Assembly (NCBI GenBank): GCA_003252535.1 | Contig: QKDN01000042.1 | Span: 1-64,000 of the forward strand | Direction of reading: 5' to 3' | Length of the DNA stretch: 64,000 nucleotides | From: Campylobacterota bacterium | GTDB taxonomy: Bacteria > Campylobacterota > Campylobacteria > Campylobacterales > Sulfurovaceae | In this document: in pieces, positions 44,614-52,548 of the stretch | Numbering within the stretch: position 1 is the stretch's first letter | Layout: each line of letters opens with the position of its first letter | Position numbers and translations under genes: made by a program | The notes under the pieces: model-generated | The model's database searches: none | Seen by the model: only the letters and a program-made list of their open reading frames with translations | What the model was told of the DNA's origin: nothing

Positions 44614-46059
44614 ATGAAAATATTGACGAAGTTTTTAGGTTCTACAGTGTTGGCGGCACTGTTGGTAACAGGTTTTACCGGGTGTGGCAGCAGCAGTAGC
44701 AGTGATGACAATACGACAGCCGATCTCAACACCACGGCAGACAACAGTGACAAGATACCGTTCGGTGACGGGGAGTTCTCGGCATTCGAGCAGGTAGCCG
44801 TCTTCGATGTGGTCAAAAATGCCGATGGTACGGTCGACCATACAGCCACCTATCAAAAGGTATCCGCCATCGCTGCCATCATCGGCCAGTATGTCGCCAA
44901 TACCAACGAACCCGGCGTTGATGCGGAGACGTTCAAAGGGACCAACTGGATCGTAGCCGGGCTGGAAGCAACCACTGCCGAGAACAACTTCACGTCAGAC
45001 GATGTCAACAAACACATCCTCGGTATACCGACGAAACTTACGATCGATCCTACTCAGCCGTACTCACCGACCAATACAAAGAAAGTGAAAGTGCTTGAGA
45101 TATGCAATTCCGGCTATGCGTCACAGGCGCTCGGCGTGGTCAATGTGGGCGGCGATGAAGGTGCGAAGGTACCCAACGGATCGTACCATGCTACTGCGCT
45201 TCCATGTGAGATCACCGTACACAACGACGATAACGGCATCTATGTCACCATGCTCAACCCAGAGACGATATTTACACTCTTCTTTACTGAAGTGTTCACA
45301 GCTGATGTAATGCAGAACGAAAACTTCAAAAATGCTATGATGACATTGCCGACGCAGGTGAAGAGCGAGATATACGCGATGATCTACAATGCACTCGATG
45401 GTGCAGGCGAAACATACACCAAAGAGGCCACGAAGATGGGGACGATCTACACCACGATGTCAAGCGTCGTCGCGACGACCGATGTGGACAACGGAGGCAA
45501 AGAGCCGTACAGACACTACAAGTATACGGGGACACTCGGTACGGAATACACCGCTGCCGATGCCAAAGCTATAGCAGAGAAGCTCATCTCTGTGATGACC
45601 AGCGACGAAGAGGGTACGGTAGGGGTACAGGAGAGCGAACTCCTCAATATCCTCCCGAGCACGCAGGATGGAGTCAAGCCTGCATGGAGATCGGGCAGAC
45701 TGGCACCGCTCAAGGTTCCCGGCGGTTCATATATCGTCGAAGCATGTTCACCGACCTACGCCAAAGAAGCTCTCTCTACGGGTGAATACCATACGCCTGC
45801 ACTGCCGTGTGAGATAGCAGTCACTGTCAACCCCGATGACAACAAGTCTGTTGACATCTCGATCCTCAACCCTGAGTTCATGTTCACCGCGATGTTTGGC
45901 GACAGCATGTCCAAGATGACAGCCGATGAGATCGCAGCATTCAACACGATCATCGACAATATCAACGGCGACCTCAAGACGATCGTCGACTACACTATGG
46001 AGCACAACGTCTCCGGGTTCGACGGGTCGAACGTCAAGATCACGCCGATAGAGTACTGA
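44614..46059 (+). CDS. Lipoprotein with two DUF302-like domains
   Basis: 481 residues. A lipoprotein signal (FLGSTVLAALLVTGFTGCGS) and a Ser/Asp/Thr linker are followed by two related halves. The first holds EICNSGYASQAL and ALPCEITVHNDDNGIYVTML. The second holds EACSPTYAKEAL and ALPCEIAVTVNPDDNKSVDI. The pattern CxxxYAxxAL...LPCEIxV fits DUF302. Function is unknown; it is likely periplasmic. AAGAAGGTGACAGG gives a ribosome-binding site for ATG 44614. Confidence 0.75.
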   Translation: MKILTKFLGSTVLAALLVTGFTGCGSSSSSDDNTTADLNTTADNSDKIPFGDGEFSAFEQVAVFDVVKNADGTVDHTATYQKVSAIAAIIGQYVANTNEPGVDAETFKGTNWIVAGLEATTAENNFTSDDVNKHILGIPTKLTIDPTQPYSPTNTKKVKVLEICNSGYASQALGVVNVGGDEGAKVPNGSYHATALPCEITVHNDDNGIYVTMLNPETIFTLFFTEVFTADVMQNENFKNAMMTLPTQVKSEIYAMIYNALDGAGETYTKEATKMGTIYTTMSSVVATTDVDNGGKEPYRHYKYTGTLGTEYTAADAKAIAEKLISVMTSDEEGTVGVQESELLNILPSTQDGVKPAWRSGRLAPLKVPGGSYIVEACSPTYAKEALSTGEYHTPALPCEIAVTVNPDDNKSVDISILNPEFMFTAMFGDSMSKMTADEIAAFNTIIDNINGDLKTIVDYTMEHNVSGFDGSNVKITPIEY

Positions 46060-46122
46060 TATACACCCCTGAGAGATATACGTCTATTGGTATACCTCTC
46101 ACTGCATTGTACACGGCTATAC

Positions 46123-46141
46123 TCGACCGCTATGCGGTCGA
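46123..46141. terminator. Hairpin between the lipoprotein and KAP NTPase genes
   Basis: TCGACCGC-TAT-GCGGTCGA is an 8-bp perfect stem 63 bases past the lipoprotein stop. A weaker inverted repeat (GAGAGATATAC with GTATACCTCTC) lies at 46071-46101. Either may end transcription. Confidence 0.4.
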
Positions 46142-46287
46142 TCTTCATCTCTCGACTATCAATTTTTGAAATAAATATACTATAATTATCCATCACCTCC
46201 AAAGGATATCCTATAGCATTTCACAGCAGCGATTATATCGGTACTATTGTCAAAGCAATCAATCGTAATTTCAAACGGCTTGATGAT

Positions 46288-48234
46288 GTGGTTGAACAGT
46301 GCAAAGAGTTGCAAAAAGCGCAAGCTAAGTATACTCAAGCGCTTAATGAATTTCATTTGCCGATCTATAAATCCATATTTAAAAAACATCAATATCGAGA
46401 GAATTTGGATAATGCAAAAAATGTTGTTACGGAGATCAAAAAAGATATTGGCTATTACTGTGATGGTTACACGACTATTGAACCATTGACGATAGGACTT
46501 TTTGGTGAATGGGGAAGCGGCAAGACCCATTTGTTAAAAGGGATCAAAAATCGTATACTTGAAGATGAAGAGAAGAAGTTAAAACTTTGGGAAAATACAC
46601 CAAAGGATCAGTATATTACCATTGACAAGATGATTATACCGATATTTTTTAATGCATGGCGTTTTGAAAAAGAAGAACATATTATCATTCCTCTGGTCAA
46701 AACGATGGTGAGTGAACTAGAGAAATATGACTATATCGAGCAATACAAAAAGATACAAGCCAAGATAAAAATACTTGCTCTTTCGCTAATAGCAGGACTT
46801 CAAATGCCTAGCGGAGGATTGGATAGTTTAACCAAAGTTATTACAGGTGAGGATTTGGGGCTGATTGGGAGTTTTTTCGATAGTGCCAAAATGGGTAAGA
46901 AGCTTACAGAGCTAGCAGACAAACAAGATAGATCAAAACAGCTTGGCAAGATACTATCAGAAGAGCGTATAGAGTCAATATATCTCAATATACCCCAATG
47001 GATAGAGAAGATCACGATGTTGGACAATGTCCGCTTCGTATTCCTCATTGACGATCTTGATCGTTGTCTACCAGAGAATACACTCAAGATGCTAGAATCG
47101 ATCAAGCTCTTCCTCGATGTGGCGGGGTGTGCCTTCGTCCTCGCGGTCGATGATGATGTGGTAGAGCGTGGAGTGGAGCACCACTACCGCGACTATATCC
47201 AGCGCAATGACAACTATATCTATATCAACAACCACGGCGAAAAGAGTGACGAGGAGAGGCAATCCTGCCAGACCCAGAAGAGCTCGCACCTTTCTCTCCC
47301 CATCACAGGCAACGAATACCTTGAGAAGATGGTACAGCTCCCCCTGCGCATCCCGCCGCTCGACAGTCCCAATACCCGCGAATATCTCCTGACGACTCAC
47401 AAAGAGCTCTTTACGGTACAGGAAAGGACTCGTGAGGGTGAGCGGGAGAGCATGGACGAAAGGATCGATGAGAAGCTTCTGGAGTTTTTCATCCGTGCGA
47501 CCCCTCCCACTCCTCGTAAGATCATCCGAGCAGTCAATCTCTATGAGGTGAAGCGTGATCTCATCGCTGACCTTGGCGTAGCAGTCGACAGGATACTCGT
47601 AGCCAAAGTAACGATGCTTGAGCTCTTTGCACCAAGGCTCTATCGGTTTATCAAAAACAACGATATCATACAGATCATTGAGAGGCTCAACGGGTGGATC
47701 AACATGAAGGAGGTACAGAGTCTCCATGAGAGTGAGAAGATATGTGCATGGATAGAGAAGAACAAAACGCCTCGCAAAGAGTATGAGATATACAAGGAGC
47801 TCCTGGCGATCATCATGACGCTCAACAGCAGCCGTGTGAACTTCGATCTCGATTTGATATTCGGTGAGATCGATCCTGATCTGGTCGTCAACTATATCAA
47901 GCTAATAAAAGTCAAAAAAGAAGAGAAAAAAACAAAGTCGTCAGGGGTGAACAAACCCAGGGTAGTACCGTTTGATCTTGATCGATTCTATGAGTACATT
48001 ATGAGCAGTGATAGCACGATCTGGCGTAAGGCATTTAGTGAAGATAGGGCATTTAACGAAGATGTGTGGCTTGATGAACTGACGATTGGACAGCTGATCG
48101 CGAAAGCTAAAGTGAGACCCGGCATCATCGAACCGAAATGGCTGGAGATCGTTGCAGAGTATATGAGTGAGGATGATTTTATGACACTACTCAAAGAGCT
48201 CGATCCTATCAGGAGACTGGTAGATGAAGAATAG
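46288..48234 (+). CDS. KAP-family P-loop NTPase
   Basis: 648 residues from GTG 46288. The KAP pattern is clear: Walker A GEWGSGKT (73-80), FFNAWRFEKEEHIIIPLV (120-137), Walker B RFVFLIDDLDRCLP (249-262) and FVLAVDDDVVERGVEHHY after it. No transmembrane pair is evident between the motifs, unlike many KAP proteins. KAP members include phage-exclusion protein PifA; most have no known role. Coding-like sequence extends 25 codons upstream to ATA 46213, which has an AAAGGA site 6 bases before it, so the listed start may be a fallback. It overlaps the repeat protein gene by 11 bases. Base composition shifts near 47100. Confidence 0.85.
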   Translation: MVEQCKELQKAQAKYTQALNEFHLPIYKSIFKKHQYRENLDNAKNVVTEIKKDIGYYCDGYTTIEPLTIGLFGEWGSGKTHLLKGIKNRILEDEEKKLKLWENTPKDQYITIDKMIIPIFFNAWRFEKEEHIIIPLVKTMVSELEKYDYIEQYKKIQAKIKILALSLIAGLQMPSGGLDSLTKVITGEDLGLIGSFFDSAKMGKKLTELADKQDRSKQLGKILSEERIESIYLNIPQWIEKITMLDNVRFVFLIDDLDRCLPENTLKMLESIKLFLDVAGCAFVLAVDDDVVERGVEHHYRDYIQRNDNYIYINNHGEKSDEERQSCQTQKSSHLSLPITGNEYLEKMVQLPLRIPPLDSPNTREYLLTTHKELFTVQERTREGERESMDERIDEKLLEFFIRATPPTPRKIIRAVNLYEVKRDLIADLGVAVDRILVAKVTMLELFAPRLYRFIKNNDIIQIIERLNGWINMKEVQSLHESEKICAWIEKNKTPRKEYEIYKELLAIIMTLNSSRVNFDLDLIFGEIDPDLVVNYIKLIKVKKEEKKTKSSGVNKPRVVPFDLDRFYEYIMSSDSTIWRKAFSEDRAFNEDVWLDELTIGQLIAKAKVRPGIIEPKWLEIVAEYMSEDDFMTLLKELDPIRRLVDEE

Positions 48235-50485
48235 AGCCAAGATACTCGAGACCATCGAGGTGATCAACAATCGGATCAATCCACGACATCGCAAGGCGAT
48301 CACCACGCTCGATCCCACTCTCTTCGCGTCGCTCGATGGCAAGTGGGAAGAGCTCAATCCATACAATACCAATCTTAGGGGTGTACCTATTGATGGGAAG
48401 GTAGAGGAGGATCGCATTCCAATAGCTCCTCCGACATTGAAACCATTGTCAAGGATAAGATTGACATCAAATATTGAAGAGATAATAGCACTAGATGAGT
48501 ATTTAGTGATTGCAAGTGGTCGTGAGATACTGATATACGAGTATCACAGTCAAAAGATTATCAATACATTATTAGCAAAAGATTCTATTCTCGCTATAGC
48601 CAAAGTAGCTGAAGGGGTGATTGCATATGGCGGAAGAGATAGTCAAGTGACATTAGTGAATATTAACGATCCATGCAATCCTGTGAAGCTTGGCGAGATT
48701 AGATCAAAAGACTCAGTTCTCTCTATAACCAAAGCGGCTGATGGGGTGATCGTCTACGGTGGAGATGATAATTGTGTAACATTTGTCAATATCACTAATC
48801 CTTCCAATCCACAAGTTCTAAGCGTGAGTGAATCAACACATAGGATTCGTTGTGTTACGAAAGTAGGTGATGCTATAATCGCCTATGGCGGGAGTGATGG
48901 CCGAGTGACATTAGTGAATATTAGTGATCCTACAAAGCTACGAATACTAGGTGTAATAAGCTCAAAAAATAGAGTTCGCTCTATAACCAAAGTAACAGAG
49001 AAAATAATAGCTTATGGCGGTGATGATAATTGTGTAACATTTGTCGATATCGGTAATCCTTCCGATCCACAAATTCTTAGTGTAATTGAATCAACAGATA
49101 GAGTTCATTGCGTTGCTAAAATAGCTGAAGGTATGATTGCCTATGGAGGAAGTGATGATCGCGTGACGTTAGTGAATATCGATGATCATTATTTACCACA
49201 AAAAATGAATGTAATAGAGACAAAAGGCTCGGTTTATTTCATCACAAAACTGGCAGAGGGATTAATCGCTTATGGTGGTAATAATAAACTGGTCACACTG
49301 CTAGATATATATGACGCTGCTTTACCAAAAGTATTGAATGTGATCGAGTCACAGCAATGGATTCATGCTCTAGCTAAAGTATCAGAGGGGATGATAGCCT
49401 ATGGTGGAGCAGATGGGCAAGTGACTTTTGTTGATATCGACAAATCATCAAACTTTAGATTATATGGCACAATAAATGAGCAAAGTTCTTGGATTCGCTC
49501 TATAACAAAAGTGGGAAAAGATCTAATAGCATATGGTGGTGATGATCAGCAGTTTGCGTTAGTTAGTACTGCTGATAATTCCTTGCCCAAAGTGCTTGAG
49601 AGGATCGATTCACAAGGCTGGATTAATTCGATCGCAGAAGTTGCTGACGGGGTGATCGCCTACGGAGGGTATGATAAAAAATTGACACTGGTCTATATCG
49701 GGAGCCTTGATTCACCCAAAAAATTGGGAGAGATCAAAACAAAAGGTATAGTCAACTCCATAGTTAAAATATCAGAGGGGATAATTGCATACGGTGGAAA
49801 TGATAATCGCGTCACACTAGTAAATATTGGAAATTTTGCTTCACCTAAAGTATTGGGGGAAATCGAATCAAAAGATAAAGTCCGATGCATAGTTAAAATA
49901 TCAGAGAAGATAATTGCTTATGGAGGGTATGATAAACAAGTGACATTGGTTGATGTTGATAACCCTGCTTCAACTAAAATAGTGGGAGCACTCAAGTCAA
50001 AGGATACTGTTCTTTCTATTGTCAAAGTAATGGATGGAATGATTGCATATGGTGGCTTTGACAATCAAATAACATTGGTTGATATTCATGATCCTAGCAA
50101 TCCTGTGCAGTATGGAACGATTGAATCACAAGGTTTGGTTCTTTGCATTGCCAAAGTAGGTGAAAAGTTGATCGCGTATGGTGGAAGCGATGGGCAAGTG
50201 AGTATAATTGATATCAGTGACCCCAATCATCTACGACAACTCTCATCGATGCAGAATCTCGACGGTGAGACTATGGAGTTGAAGACTGAGAGTGGAGAAA
50301 TTATCCTCCAAAGTAGTGAACCCTTCGAGCTTGTCGATGACGAGCGACTCTACAAGTACGCATGGTTCGTTGGAGATGGCGGGAAAGCCTATCCATACTA
50401 TATGTGCGAGGATAGAGTGGAGTTCAGCGAGGATCGCAGGAGCGTACGGCTCCTCACACAGGCACGAAGTAGCGGGGAGTCGTGA
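48224..50485 (+). CDS. Repeat protein with 13 propeller-like 43-residue repeats
   Basis: 753 residues without signal peptide or membrane segment. Residues 123-682 are thirteen repeats of 43 residues (one of 44) on the pattern ITKVxEGxIAYGGxDxxVT, then LVNIxDPxxPxxLGxIES. A degenerate unit at about 93-122 makes fourteen. The pattern resembles LVIVD/WD40-type beta-propeller blades, and fourteen would make two seven-blade propellers. The flanks (1-80 and 690-753) are not recognised. It probably senses or binds a partner for the coupled KAP NTPase; this is inference. It overlaps genes on both sides. Confidence 0.8.
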   Translation: MKNRAKILETIEVINNRINPRHRKAITTLDPTLFASLDGKWEELNPYNTNLRGVPIDGKVEEDRIPIAPPTLKPLSRIRLTSNIEEIIALDEYLVIASGREILIYEYHSQKIINTLLAKDSILAIAKVAEGVIAYGGRDSQVTLVNINDPCNPVKLGEIRSKDSVLSITKAADGVIVYGGDDNCVTFVNITNPSNPQVLSVSESTHRIRCVTKVGDAIIAYGGSDGRVTLVNISDPTKLRILGVISSKNRVRSITKVTEKIIAYGGDDNCVTFVDIGNPSDPQILSVIESTDRVHCVAKIAEGMIAYGGSDDRVTLVNIDDHYLPQKMNVIETKGSVYFITKLAEGLIAYGGNNKLVTLLDIYDAALPKVLNVIESQQWIHALAKVSEGMIAYGGADGQVTFVDIDKSSNFRLYGTINEQSSWIRSITKVGKDLIAYGGDDQQFALVSTADNSLPKVLERIDSQGWINSIAEVADGVIAYGGYDKKLTLVYIGSLDSPKKLGEIKTKGIVNSIVKISEGIIAYGGNDNRVTLVNIGNFASPKVLGEIESKDKVRCIVKISEKIIAYGGYDKQVTLVDVDNPASTKIVGALKSKDTVLSIVKVMDGMIAYGGFDNQITLVDIHDPSNPVQYGTIESQGLVLCIAKVGEKLIAYGGSDGQVSIIDISDPNHLRQLSSMQNLDGETMELKTESGEIILQSSEPFELVDDERLYKYAWFVGDGGKAYPYYMCEDRVEFSEDRRSVRLLTQARSSGES
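48590..50269 (+). repeat. Thirteen tandem 129-base coding repeats
   Basis: Each unit encodes one 43-residue blade (unit 7 has one extra codon). AYGG or VYGG recurs at the same place in every unit. The DNA of units is diverged while the protein pattern is kept, so this is an old expansion rather than a recent slip. Confidence 0.85.
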
Positions 50486-51144
50486 TGCTCACTATCCTCC
50501 TCCTCGAAGACGACCCGATCATCGCCGATATACTCAGAGAGTACCTCGAGGGGAAGGGGTATGGGGTGGCGTATGCCTACGATATCGGGGAGGTCTATGA
50601 CCATATCGACCGCAGCAGCTTCGACCTCTACCTCTTCGATGTCAATGTCCCCGGCGGCAACGGCTACGAGCTCCTCGGGGATATACGGCGCAGCGGCGAC
50701 CGCACCCCTACCATCTTCATCACCGCACGCGGCGGGATCGGGGATATGAAGGAGGGGTTTGCCAGCGGTTGCGACGACTATATCCGCAAGCCATTCGAGC
50801 TCGACGAACTGGAGCTGCGGATCGAGAACATCAAGCGCATCTACCGACTCGACACCCTTGTCCGTATCGACGAGACGCTGAGCCTCGACCGGGAGAACCT
50901 CGCGCTCATCGTGGACGGTGAAGCACGGACGATCAGGGAGAAGGAGTTCGCCATCCTCGAGTACCTCGCCAGGCACAGCGGCAGGGTCGTCTCGCACGAG
51001 GAGCTGACCCGCAATGTCTGGGCGTACGAGGAGCATCCCGGCGACGCGACGCTGCGCACCTATATCAAGAACCTTCGCCGCCTCGTCGGAGCCGAGCGGA
51101 TCGAGACCGTCAAGGGGGTGGGCTATCGTTTTGTCAACGCTTGA
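50485..51144 (+). CDS. OmpR-family response regulator
   Basis: 219 residues: a receiver domain with LLLEDDPIIADIL, phospho-Asp in LYLFDVNVPGGNGYE, TIFITARG and IRKPFELDELE, then a winged-helix domain (LTRNVWAYEEHPGDATLRTY, IKNLRRLVG, VKGVGYRFV). ATG 50485 shares a base with the propeller gene's stop, and the kinase start overlaps its end, so it is co-translated with both. It is markedly GC-richer than the propeller repeats. Targets are unknown; the metal efflux operon downstream is convergent, not in the same direction. Confidence 0.9.
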   Translation: MLTILLLEDDPIIADILREYLEGKGYGVAYAYDIGEVYDHIDRSSFDLYLFDVNVPGGNGYELLGDIRRSGDRTPTIFITARGGIGDMKEGFASGCDDYIRKPFELDELELRIENIKRIYRLDTLVRIDETLSLDRENLALIVDGEARTIREKEFAILEYLARHSGRVVSHEELTRNVWAYEEHPGDATLRTYIKNLRRLVGAERIETVKGVGYRFVNA

Positions 51145-52273
51145 GAGGCGATCGTTCGTCAGCTTCCTGGGGCTCTACCTCGGCTCGTCGTTCGCCCTGA
51201 TCATTATCATCGCCGTGCTCTACTACGACACGGTCTCGGGGACGATGGTGCAGATGCGCCAGGATGCCATGAAGAGCCACGGGGCGCAGCTCGCATTCGC
51301 AGCGATCGGGGCGCACATGCACCGCCAGCCCTTCGACTACCGCAACGATACACCCTACAGCGTGGGGATGTACTCGAGCGCCCGTGAGCTCCTCTATGGT
51401 GAGGAGATCGAGGGGGCAGATTTCAACAGCTCGGTCTACACCCGTGACGACACCCTCTATGTGATCGACCGCTCGGCGCAGCTCCACATGGGGGTGAAGT
51501 ATATCGTCCTGCGCGACCGTACCATCTTCGGCGAGGTGGCGAAGCTGCGGGAGCGTGTGGTGATCTATACCCTCTTCACGCTGCTGCTGGTCGGCGCGAT
51601 AGGATACATCCTAGGCCGCCTCTTCCTCCGCCCCATCGCCAACGAACGCGAACGGCTCGACCGCTTCATCAAGGACACTACCCATGAGCTCAACACCCCC
51701 ATCTCCGCCCTCCTGATGAGTATCTCAGCTCTCGGCGGTGAGGAGAGCAGGGCAAAGGAGCGCATCCGCCTCAGCGCCGGCCGCATCTCTGCCATCTACG
51801 ACGACCTCTGCTACCTCCTGCGCGACGAGCGGGGCGGACACGGTGAGGTCACGGAGCTCGACCTGCGGGAGATCGTCACCGAGCAGCTCGCGCTGCTGGA
51901 GGGATATGCCAGGAGCAAGCGGATAGAGATCGTTACATCACTGGAGAGCCTGACCGTCGTCATCGACCCCGAGAGTGCGAGGAGACTGGTGGGCAATATC
52001 CTCGGCAACGCCCTCAAATACTCCCGCCCCAACACCACCGTCGAGGTGACGCTCGCAGGCAATGCGCTCACCGTCACCGACCACGGCATCGGCGTAGACC
52101 CGGGCGAACTCTCCCGAATCCAAAACCGCTACTACCGCGCCGACAACAGCGAAGGGGGCTTCGGGATAGGACTCGACATCGTCAGCACGATCTGCAAACG
52201 CTACGGCATAGGGTTCGAGATCGAATCGGTGAAAGGGGAAGGGACGAGGGTGAGGTTGGTGTTCGGCGTGTGA
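51131..52273 (+). CDS. Sensor histidine kinase
   Basis: 380 residues from TTG 51131, which overlaps the regulator by 14 bases. Two membrane segments (SFLGLYLGSSFALIIIIAVL and VIYTLFTLLLVGAIGYILG) flank a periplasmic domain of about 120 residues. The dimerisation box DTTHELNTPISALL carries the phospho-His. The ATPase domain has GNALKYSRPN, VTDHGIGVDPGEL and GGFGIGLDIV. No ATG is available near the first membrane segment, so TTG is the likely start. The signal is unknown. Confidence 0.88.
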   Translation: MSTLERRSFVSFLGLYLGSSFALIIIIAVLYYDTVSGTMVQMRQDAMKSHGAQLAFAAIGAHMHRQPFDYRNDTPYSVGMYSSARELLYGEEIEGADFNSSVYTRDDTLYVIDRSAQLHMGVKYIVLRDRTIFGEVAKLRERVVIYTLFTLLLVGAIGYILGRLFLRPIANERERLDRFIKDTTHELNTPISALLMSISALGGEESRAKERIRLSAGRISAIYDDLCYLLRDERGGHGEVTELDLREIVTEQLALLEGYARSKRIEIVTSLESLTVVIDPESARRLVGNILGNALKYSRPNTTVEVTLAGNALTVTDHGIGVDPGELSRIQNRYYRADNSEGGFGIGLDIVSTICKRYGIGFEIESVKGEGTRVRLVFGV

Positions 52274-52290
52274 TTGGAATCCCGGCACGC

Positions 52291-52405
52291 GTAGGGTGTT
52301 GTGCCCTCACAACACCATAATCTACAACCGTAGCAAAGCCATCAATTTTACAGAAACATTGCTCCATTCGTAATGTTGTGGTGCTGTGAGGGCACAGCAC
52401 CCTAC
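52291..52405. repeat. BIME-like paired palindrome (GTAGGGTGTTGTG type)
   Basis: The left arm starts GTAGGGTGTTGTGCCCTCAC. The right arm ends CTGTGAGGGCACAGCACC plus CTAC at 52405. It is the first of two elements side by side between the convergent kinase and efflux genes. Confidence 0.75.
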
Positions 52406-52429
52406 TGCTGATCCAAATGATGAGGCACT

Positions 52430-52516
52430 GTAGGTTCGATTTTATCGAACAAATGTTTCGGATAATATCAACCTCACATTTTTTGTGTAATAAATGTTCG
52501 ATGAAATCGAACCTAC
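52430..52516. repeat. BIME-like paired palindrome (GTAGGTTCGAT type)
   Basis: Starts GTAGGTTCGATTTTATCGAA and ends TTCGATGAAATCGAACCTAC, the same type as 1353-1436 though 51 kb away. It lies 24 bases after the preceding element. Confidence 0.75.
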
Positions 52517-52548
52517 ACAAATATGCGGGCTTAAAACCCCGATTCCAG

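Noticed and set aside
48590-50269. Periodic repeats resembling a repeat array such as CRISPR or minisatellite
   Set aside because: Units are 129 bases, in frame, protein-coding and without spacers; they encode propeller-like blades.
52430-52516. GGTTCGAT resembling a tRNA T-arm, also at 1353-1436
   Set aside because: No cloverleaf, anticodon stem or acceptor stem can be formed; the sequence is the arm of a paired-palindrome repeat. No tRNA gene was found in the window.
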